This document shows, piece after piece, positions 7,129-11,024 of a stretch of 11,024 nucleotides of DNA. The stretch is taken from assembly GCA_004375785.1 (NCBI GenBank), contig SOKM01000123.1, forward strand, positions 1 through 11,024, read 5' to 3'. Every line of letters starts with the position of its first letter. Positions within the stretch are counted from its first letter, which is position 1. The translations under genes were made by a program, and so were the position numbers. Source of the stretch: Candidatus Cloacimonadota bacterium. Its GTDB lineage: Bacteria > Hydrothermota > E44-bin80. Below the pieces are notes generated by a model. The model worked only from the letters and a program-made list of their open reading frames with translations. It was not told where the DNA came from and made no database searches.

Positions 7129-8841
7129 ATGTCCATAATAAGTTTAAGCCTAAAATTTTCAATCGATTGTGCACATTGCGGCGAAACCCTACCCATTAAT
7201 AAAGCGGCGGAAAAAATTTTATGTGACAGGTGCGGCGAGGAGACCTTAACCCCACTAGTCCTGTGGCAGAAACTTGTAACCGAACATTTGGTAGACGCCA
7301 GTACCTTAAAACCTGAAACCGATACTTGGGCAAATGGTATGTTAGCTGGTGTCGGCAGCTATAGCATGGTGTTTGGAAACATGTTGCCACGCTGCACTGA
7401 CGGCTGCGGTGCTATATGGCCGCTTGATAGTGTGCTTGAGATTGCTGAAAAAGAGCACACCGAGTTTTGCTGTACCGGGTGCGGTAAAATCTGGAGTGTG
7501 CGTAAACCACCTGAATGGTTTGACAAAGTGATACCCTATGCCAAATTCCTGGTTGGGGAGGAATCGCCCGGCGATACAGGTGGCAAGATTGAAGGCGGTG
7601 AAGAAGGGATAAGCATTCATTGTTACCATTGCGGCGGATCGCTGTCCCTTGACGGTTCGAGTCGCAAAGTCACCTGTCAATATTGCGGACAGGATTTGCT
7701 GATTCCAGATGATATTTGGTCGCGTCTTCATCCGGTTACTGCGGCTCGCCCCTGGTTTATCCTCCTTGACATGGGAGAAAACGTGGACCTCTTGCCGTAT
7801 GACATTGATGATTTTATTGATCTGGAAGCCATGCCCAATGGCGACACGGTCTTACTTTGGGAACAGAACAATACAGGCCATATCGGGCTTGCCAATCGCA
7901 CTGGCGGTCTGCGCTGGCATACCAAGGAATTCACTCTATCTGATTACGCGCGCCTTCTATATGATAGACAGAATCATACAATCTGGGTGCTTGAGCACGA
8001 TGAGCATCTCGTCTACGCCTTTGAAGCTGATACAGGTCGTGAGATCCTCAGAATTAAAAACAAAAAAGAAAATTCCAAACAGATTACAGCCTGTGATCAT
8101 GAGGGCATTGCCATAAGCACTGACGGCAGTATAGTTGTTTATCGGAGATGGGGGGGCGAAGAAGCTAATGAACCAAAGCGTTTCATTCCAAACGAAGAAG
8201 GTGAATTAGTGTCTGTCGAAGACTATGTGTTTTATGCGAATACGCTGCGCCGTTTTGATACGCAGGGAAATCGTATTCCCTTGTGGGAAGGGTTTAGCGA
8301 TGAAGACTTAACCTACCGAGAGGAAGTGCGCTTTGAAGAACTGACTAATCAACCAACTGTGCTGCCAGAAGAGACCTGGCTCATGGGTGGGCCAGATAAC
8401 GTTCTTTACGTTTTGGACCGTACCAACGGTAGAATTGCCCGTTTTGATCGGCATGGTATACTGCTTGAAAGCATTAAGCCTAAGCTCAAAGGCGTAGCAA
8501 GAATTCAAGACTGCGGCGTTGCAGGAAATGGCACTACTTATATTTTGTTTGATCATGAAAAAGATATAGGGGAATCAAATTTTTCGCATGTCGGTAAGAT
8601 AAGCCCTGATGGATCATTTAGAATCATAGCTGGTCCGCTAAATGATGTGAACAACTTTCCACTTGGCACAGACATGGAACGCATGGCAGTTGCTGAAAAC
8701 GGGGAACTGCATTTATGTGATTATAACTTTAATAATTTCCGCATCTTGACCTCCGATGGTTCTCATATCTGGCGCAGCCCAGGCACGGTCAAGGAAGATG
8801 AGACCTTGGCAGAGGAACTTGCGGAGGAGCAGAGCGGCTAA
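7129..8841 (+). CDS. Unnamed zinc-ribbon / beta-propeller-like protein
   Basis: I do not recognise a named family. The 570-residue protein starts at an ATG with GGAGG at 7118-7122. No signal peptide or membrane helix is evident, so it is probably cytoplasmic. The first 200 residues contain three Cys-pair sets that look like zinc ribbons: Cys14/17 with 32/35; Cys89/93 with 115/118; and Cys165/168 with 183/186. The third ends in IPDDIWSRLHP (192-202). From about 230 to 550 there are repeated short beta-strand segments with blade-like phrases (WVLEHDEHLVYAFEADTG, VLYVLDRTNGRIARFDRHG, KISPDGSFRII), suggesting a beta-propeller or NHL-like fold. The last 20 residues are acidic. Its codons and base composition are richer in G+C than those of the rnf genes and uvrB, which suggests horizontal acquisition. 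It lies 44 bases after rnfB in the same direction; no functional link to Rnf can be shown. A sensing or scaffold role is only a guess. Confidence 0.85.
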   Translation: MSIISLSLKFSIDCAHCGETLPINKAAEKILCDRCGEETLTPLVLWQKLVTEHLVDASTLKPETDTWANGMLAGVGSYSMVFGNMLPRCTDGCGAIWPLDSVLEIAEKEHTEFCCTGCGKIWSVRKPPEWFDKVIPYAKFLVGEESPGDTGGKIEGGEEGISIHCYHCGGSLSLDGSSRKVTCQYCGQDLLIPDDIWSRLHPVTAARPWFILLDMGENVDLLPYDIDDFIDLEAMPNGDTVLLWEQNNTGHIGLANRTGGLRWHTKEFTLSDYARLLYDRQNHTIWVLEHDEHLVYAFEADTGREILRIKNKKENSKQITACDHEGIAISTDGSIVVYRRWGGEEANEPKRFIPNEEGELVSVEDYVFYANTLRRFDTQGNRIPLWEGFSDEDLTYREEVRFEELTNQPTVLPEETWLMGGPDNVLYVLDRTNGRIARFDRHGILLESIKPKLKGVARIQDCGVAGNGTTYILFDHEKDIGESNFSHVGKISPDGSFRIIAGPLNDVNNFPLGTDMERMAVAENGELHLCDYNFNNFRILTSDGSHIWRSPGTVKEDETLAEELAEEQSG

Positions 8842-8875
8842 ATTTAACGCAGAGATTACACCAGGATTTTTTCAG

Positions 8876-8904
8876 TTGACAAACCCTAACCTGTAACTTA
8901 TAAT
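8876..8904 (+). promoter_or_regulatory. Perfect consensus sigma-70 promoter
   Basis: TTGACA (8876-8881), a 17-base spacer, and TATAAT (8899-8904) match the consensus exactly. Transcription would begin around 8911, almost on top of the ATG at 8912, so the first product would be a leaderless message. No intact gene follows closely; the region downstream is recombinase debris and then hicBA (from 9436). It may be the surviving promoter of the lost recombinase and might now drive hicBA. Confidence 0.7.
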
Positions 8905-8911
8905 TAAATTT

Positions 8912-8989
8912 ATGTTATATACTGACAGCTTAAAGGCTTTTTGTCTCTCCAAACGGAAGGAGGGCAGGCATACCAAAAAAAGGTGTTAA
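8912..8989 (+). pseudogene. Possible N-terminal fragment of a tyrosine recombinase
   Basis: A 25-codon frame directly after the consensus promoter reads MLYTDSLKAFCLSKRKEG and ends at a TAA (8987-8989) after a run of seven A. The text resembles the start of Xer/integrase N-terminal SAM-like domains (alternating hydrophobics, then a basic S-K-R-x-E-G stretch). It is in the same frame as the clear C-terminal fragment at 9083-9274, but about 90 bases with stops lie between. If both belong to one gene, most of the middle has been deleted. The match is short and could be chance. Confidence 0.35.
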
Positions 8990-9082
8990 TTTCCCAATTT
9001 CCATTTTCGTAATTTCGGAGTTCTATTAGGGAATGATTTTTTTGATTGACTTTTTATCTGTCTTTATAAATTATGTTGATAA

Positions 9083-9274
9083 TATGAAAGAAGGTTTAAT
9101 AAAAATATAGAGCGGGCATTACAGAGTGCGGATGTAAGGAAAGAGGTTGGAATACTTAGCTTAAGACACAGTTTTATCACTCATTTTTTGGAGAGTGGTG
9201 TAGACCTGAGATACTTTCAAGAGTTATTAGGACAAAAAAGCAGTACGACGACAGAGATTTATACTTGTAAGTAA
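9083..9274 (+). pseudogene. C-terminal remnant of a tyrosine recombinase (integrase/Xer type)
   Basis: The 63-codon frame after a stop at 9080-9082 contains SLRHSFITHFLESGVDLRYF, then QELLGQKSS, then TTEIYT. This is the conserved box II of tyrosine recombinases, which cut and rejoin DNA through a Tyr intermediate. There is no start codon in frame and nothing of the catalytic domain's first half, so it cannot be functional. The box II arginine (in LRH) and the Tyr in EIYT remain. The His expected three residues before that Arg is Leu, and the LGH/LGW residue is Gln (LGQ), so two catalytic positions are also lost. It lies on the same strand upstream of the hicBA cassette-like unit. Whether it came from an integron integrase, a Xer-like enzyme or a phage integrase cannot be told from this part. 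Confidence 0.8.
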
Positions 9275-9355
9275 AAAGTCAATAGGGATAATAGTGAGTC
9301 CTTTAGATAACATGGGAACGAGAGGAGATAATTAGTCAAAAAGGTAAGGGGAGGA

Positions 9356-9396
9356 GCAGTTATAGGGATGTATATCCGCAAATAACTGCGGATATA
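9356..9396. repeat. Two overlapping, mutually exclusive inverted repeats upstream of hicB
   Basis: TATATCCGCA (9371-9380) and TGCGGATATA (9387-9396) form a perfect 10-base-pair stem around AATAAC. A second perfect repeat, GCAGTTAT (9356-9363) with ATAACTGC (9382-9389), enclosing GGAT/ATCC, uses the same bases, so only one hairpin can form at a time. No T-run follows, so a simple terminator is unlikely. The site ends 39 bases before the hicB start and is a candidate operator, attenuator or folded recombination site. Confidence 0.75.
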
Positions 9397-9435
9397 AACA
9401 AGTTATATGCAATGCCAATAAAGGAGGGATTTGTC

Positions 9436-9660
9436 ATGAGACAGTTTAAAATCATTGTGGAAAAGCATCCCGATGGTTATGTAGCATATCCATTGGGGCT
9501 CAAAGGGGTTGTGGTTGGACAAGGAGATACCTATGAAGAGGCACTCTCTGATGTAAAGTCAGCAATTCATTTTCATATTGAGACCTTTGGAAAGGAAGTA
9601 ATGGAGGTAGAGCCGCGAATTATTGAGGCCTTTGTTGCTGAAGCAGGAGTGGAAGTTTGA
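9436..9660 (+). CDS. hicB: HicB-type antitoxin, short form
   Basis: HicB antitoxins bind and neutralise the mRNA-cleaving HicA toxin. The 74-residue product starts MRQFKIIVEKHPDGYVAYPL and continues with the family's typical G-x-x-V-x-G-Q-G-D-T-Y-E-E-A-L pattern (about 24-38) and an amphipathic helix, a partial RNase H-like fold. The ATG at 9436 was chosen because AAGGAGGG lies at 9421-9428 with seven bases of spacing; the in-frame ATG at 9412 lies upstream of that site. It is much shorter than E. coli HicB (about 138-145) and has no recognisable C-terminal HTH or ribbon-helix-helix DNA-binding domain, so it may not repress its own promoter directly. It precedes the toxin gene and overlaps it (TGATG), the reverse of the E. 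coli hicA-hicB order but usual for short HicB proteins. Confidence 0.9.
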   Translation: MRQFKIIVEKHPDGYVAYPLGLKGVVVGQGDTYEEALSDVKSAIHFHIETFGKEVMEVEPRIIEAFVAEAGVEV

Positions 9661-9899
9661 TGGTAAAGTTTCCTATTGATGCACCCAAGCGAAAGGTAGT
9701 AAAGGCGCTGGAGATTTTGGGCTTTCGAACCGTAAGGGAAAAAGAGCACATTTCCATGGTACGTGAAAACCCTGACGGAAGTAAAACTCCTTTGACTATT
9801 CCGAATCATCCGAAAATAAAAGCTTCCACATTAAGGACAATTTGCACTCAATCTGGGATTACAAGAGGTGAGTTTTTGGAGGCTTATAGGAAGGCATAG
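9660..9899 (+). CDS. hicA: HicA-type toxin (mRNA interferase)
   Basis: HicA is a small double-stranded-RNA-binding-like ribonuclease that cleaves mRNA and stops growth unless bound by HicB. The product has 79 residues, the usual size. The sequence follows the family layout: K-R-K-V-V-K-A-L-E-I-L-G-F at 10-22, then EHISMVRENPDGSKTPLTIP with the expected catalytic His at position 30 (it corresponds to the GSH histidine of relatives), then ASTLRTICTQSGITRGEFLE at the C-terminus. The ATG at 9660 shares its A with the hicB TGA, so translation is likely coupled; the TTG at 9657 is the alternative start. There is no separate ribosome site beyond GGAG inside the hicB end. Nothing suggests that the toxin is inactive. 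Confidence 0.92.
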   Translation: MVKFPIDAPKRKVVKALEILGFRTVREKEHISMVRENPDGSKTPLTIPNHPKIKASTLRTICTQSGITRGEFLEAYRKA

Positions 9900-9911
9900 A
9901 CTTGGCAACGG

Positions 9912-9969
9912 CAGATAACAAAGCATTTACGGCTTCGGTTCACTTCGCAAACACGCGAGACGTTATATG
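9912..9969. other. attC-like imperfect inverted site after hicA
   Basis: CAGATAAC (9912-9919) pairs with GTTATATG (9962-9969) at seven of eight positions, like the R''/R' boxes of an attC site. Inside, GC (9923-9924) can pair with GC (9955-9956), and TTTACG (9926-9931) with CGCAAA (9946-9951) with one mismatch, leaving extra unpaired bases on one arm as attC hairpins do. The length, about 58 bases, is at the short end of attC sizes. The core GTTATAT is one base off GTTRRRY. The fold was worked out by eye. Confidence 0.4.
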
Positions 9970-9993
9970 AATTAAAGCAAGGAAGATTTTGAA

Positions 9994-10179
9994 ATGGGGA
10001 AAGATTATTTAGTGGAAATAAAAAGAGAAGTCACTTATATAAAACCGCATGAAGAAGATGATTTAGAATGGTATGACCAGGGGCTTGAATTATTAGAAAA
10101 GAAAGAATATGCAAAAGTAGAGAAAAAGTTTAATAAAATATTGGATCATTTAAAGCAGGACTTCCAAAGGGGTGACTGA
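9994..10179 (+). CDS. Small hypothetical protein, single TPR-like motif
   Basis: I do not recognise this 61-residue protein. The ATG at 9994 has AAGGAAG at 9979-9985 with eight bases of spacing, which supports translation. It is highly charged and probably helical. Residues 26-50 (WYDQGLELLEKKEYAKVEKKFN and following) resemble one tetratricopeptide-type helix pair (compare the common phrase ALxLLExGxYxxAxxxF), too little for a full TPR protein, so it may be a fragment or a small adaptor. It starts 32 bases after GTTATATG at 9962, the same offset as hicB from its own upstream copy, so it could be the gene of a second cassette. No attC-like site follows it: only 26 bases separate its stop from the next gene. 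Confidence 0.55.
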   Translation: MGKDYLVEIKREVTYIKPHEEDDLEWYDQGLELLEKKEYAKVEKKFNKILDHLKQDFQRGD

Positions 10180-10205
10180 GTATTTTAAAGTAGAATATTT
10201 GTTTA

Positions 10206-10655
10206 ATGAAAAACAGAGAAACTGGTAAGGTTGTAGAAGTAACTGCTCAAGGAACTGCAAGGGTGCTTATTCAGCGTAAGAAGTGGTGTGACCACTGTCC
10301 ATCAAAAAATGCCTGCAATCCTCCTGAAGAAGGAAAGATGTTTACAGTTGAAGTTGAAAATCCAATTGGTGCAAAAGAGGGTGATATTGTTGAGATTGGT
10401 ATAGCACGTGGTGCAGTTGCTCTGGCATCTTTCTGGGCATACCTTGTCCCTGCTCTTCTTTTCTTGATAGGAATTGCAATTGGGTTTAGCCTTTTATCGA
10501 AATATATAGAGGTGATACCAAAGGAATTTCTCGGACTCATAACAGGCATAATCCTTCTCTTAGCAAGTTTCTTAATTCTAAGAATTGTCAATAATAAACT
10601 TAAGAAAAACAAAACCTTCCGCCCAGAAATAATTGGAATATGTTCAGATAATTGA
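10206..10655 (+). CDS. rseC: RseC/MucC-family membrane protein
   Basis: Members of the RseC/MucC family are small membrane proteins tied to SoxR reduction by Rsx (Rnf-type) complexes and to the RpoE pathway in E. coli. In several anaerobes a family member sits beside rnfB. The 149-residue product has an N-terminal soluble part starting GKVVEVTAQGTARVLI, a Cys-rich patch (Cys28, Cys31, Cys37), then two membrane helices (about 70-97 and 103-128) and a basic tail. That layout fits the family. The ATG at 10206 is the only good start after an in-frame TAG at 10191, and there is no visible ribosome site, which is unusual here and fits loss of its original upstream context. Its presence soon after the rnf genes suggests it once followed rnfB directly. 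The symbol is by family, not proven function. Confidence 0.88.
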   Translation: MKNRETGKVVEVTAQGTARVLIQRKKWCDHCPSKNACNPPEEGKMFTVEVENPIGAKEGDIVEIGIARGAVALASFWAYLVPALLFLIGIAIGFSLLSKYIEVIPKEFLGLITGIILLLASFLILRIVNNKLKKNKTFRPEIIGICSDN

Positions 10656-10710
10656 TATTAGTCATTAGGCTAATTTAGAATTAGAAATTGAAAATTAAAA
10701 AATTAGCTAT
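10656..10710. repeat. AT-rich spacer with ATTAG repeats
   Basis: ATTAG recurs several times within about 50 bases after the rseC stop. AATTAAAAAATTAGC at 10693-10707 differs only by one A in the run from 6044-6057 in the rnfA-rnfB gap. The tail overlaps the proposed start of the next gene. It could be a dispersed AT-rich repeat or simply low-complexity sequence. Confidence 0.35.
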
Positions 10711-11024
10711 ATTTGGAGCAGCGGGCATTGCCTTACTTATTTTTCTTTGTATCTTAAAAGGTTTAATTGTTCAAAGAAAATTAAAATCTGATAAAAGAAA
10801 TAATTTTGAAGAAGAAAGAATGAAATTACCGATAATTTTCTCAAAACATTATGATATTAAATTTGGAGGATTGGAAAAACTTCATCCTTTTGATGCAGCA
10901 AAATATGGAAAAATCTACAAATATTTGGTTAAGGAAACAGGGATTGCTGAATGTTATACACCTGATATAGTTACTGAAGATGACCTCCTCTCTGTCCACA
11001 CAAAGAAATATTTAGCTTCTTTGA
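10688..11024 (+). CDS. Histone deacetylase-like (class IV type) protein, 3' end cut by window edge
   Basis: From about codon 45 the frame reads LPIIFSKHYDIKFGGLEKLHPFDAAKYG, then TPDIVTEDDLLSVHTKKYL. This is the N-terminal signature of arginase/deacetylase-fold zinc amidohydrolases, closest to class IV (HDAC11-like) members, which remove acyl groups from lysine or small amines. The catalytic His and Asp residues lie beyond the window. The frame is open from 10685. A TTG at 10688 would give a 44-residue leader with a hydrophobic helix (about 6-27, LAIFGAAGIALLIFLCILKGLIV) and a basic linker, so the protein would be membrane-anchored. The ATG at 10820, with a weak GAAGAAAGA before it, would give an ordinary cytoplasmic enzyme. 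The long helix-coding leader favours the upstream start, but no ribosome site supports TTG. Confidence 0.8.
   Translation, partial: MKIKKLAIFGAAGIALLIFLCILKGLIVQRKLKSDKRNNFEEERMKLPIIFSKHYDIKFGGLEKLHPFDAAKYGKIYKYLVKETGIAECYTPDIVTEDDLLSVHTKKYLASL

Larger units (their letters stand above)
9402..9961 (+). mobile_element. Cassette-like unit carrying hicBA
   Basis: GTTATATG occurs at 9402-9409 and again at 9962-9969, 560 bases apart, bracketing hicB-hicA. hicB starts about 34 bases after the first copy, and an attC-like inverted structure follows the hicA stop and ends in the second copy. This is the layout of an integron gene cassette: recombination between the G and TT of two GTT core sites, promoterless gene, then attC. 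Toxin-antitoxin pairs are common passengers in chromosomal integrons. Against this, GTTATAT departs from the GTTRRRY core consensus at one base, no standard attC is visible before the first copy, and the adjacent recombinase is only a relic. Confidence 0.35.

Noticed and set aside
7342..8116. Overlapping frames within the zinc-ribbon gene, both strands
   Set aside because: They are shadows of the 570-residue frame, whose Cys motifs, ribosome site and full-length continuity make it the real gene.
8911..9080. Riboswitch or known housekeeping RNA after the consensus promoter
   Set aside because: I could not match the sequence to any riboswitch, 6S, SRP, tmRNA or RNase P core by eye; only a covariance search could revive this.
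9371..9396. Terminator before hicB
   Set aside because: The 10-base-pair stem is followed by AAACAAG rather than T residues on the plus strand, and it sits upstream of the gene. Minus-strand readout also lacks a clear T-run.
9412..9435. Upstream ATG for HicB
   Set aside because: The ribosome site AAGGAGGG at 9421-9428 lies after this ATG and is correctly spaced for the ATG at 9436.
1..11024. tRNA genes, rRNA or CRISPR array
   Set aside because: No cloverleaf with TTCGA-type arms, no rRNA text and no regularly spaced direct repeats were seen.

Overview
The window looks like a chromosomal segment of an uncultured anaerobic bacterium. Most of it is AT-leaning, with strong AGGAGG-type ribosome binding sites and tightly packed operon genes. 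The rnf gene order (C-D-G-E-A-B) is the one known from acetogens and other strict anaerobes. I cannot name a phylum from the sequence alone.

Layout. Positions 1-1842 hold the 3' nine-tenths of uvrB (nucleotide excision repair), cut by the window edge. A plausible promoter in 1886-1914 then leads into an Rnf operon: rnfC (1967-3292), rnfD (3294-4241), rnfG (4238-4822), rnfE (4815-5426) and rnfA (5436-6017), with spacings from an 8-base overlap to 9 bases. A 233-base gap (6018-6250) carrying a pair of REP/BIME-like hairpins separates rnfA from rnfB (6251-7084). Together the six genes encode the membrane complex that couples electron transfer between ferredoxin and NAD to Na+ or H+ transport. 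The flavin transferase (ApbE) needed to load RnfD and RnfG is not in the window.

From 7129 to about 10200 the character changes. A 570-residue protein with three zinc-ribbon-like Cys pairs-of-pairs and a beta-propeller-like C-terminus (7129-8841) is visibly richer in G+C than its neighbours. A perfect consensus sigma-70 promoter (8876-8904) follows, then the decayed remains of a tyrosine recombinase (C-terminal fragment 9083-9274, with a possible N-terminal fragment at 8912-8989). Next come a hicB-hicA toxin-antitoxin pair (9436-9899) bounded on both sides by GTTATATG, with an attC-like structure after hicA, and a 61-residue orphan (9994-10179). This reads as an accessory island with the layout of integron-type gene cassettes, though the recombination sites are imperfect.

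From 10206 the sequence returns to core-like genes: an RseC/MucC-family protein (10206-10655), a family often found beside rnf genes in anaerobes, and the start of a class IV-type histone deacetylase-like protein with a predicted N-terminal membrane helix (10688 to the edge). The simplest reading is that an rnfCDGEAB-rseC cluster was split by insertion of about 3 kb of accessory DNA between rnfB and rseC.
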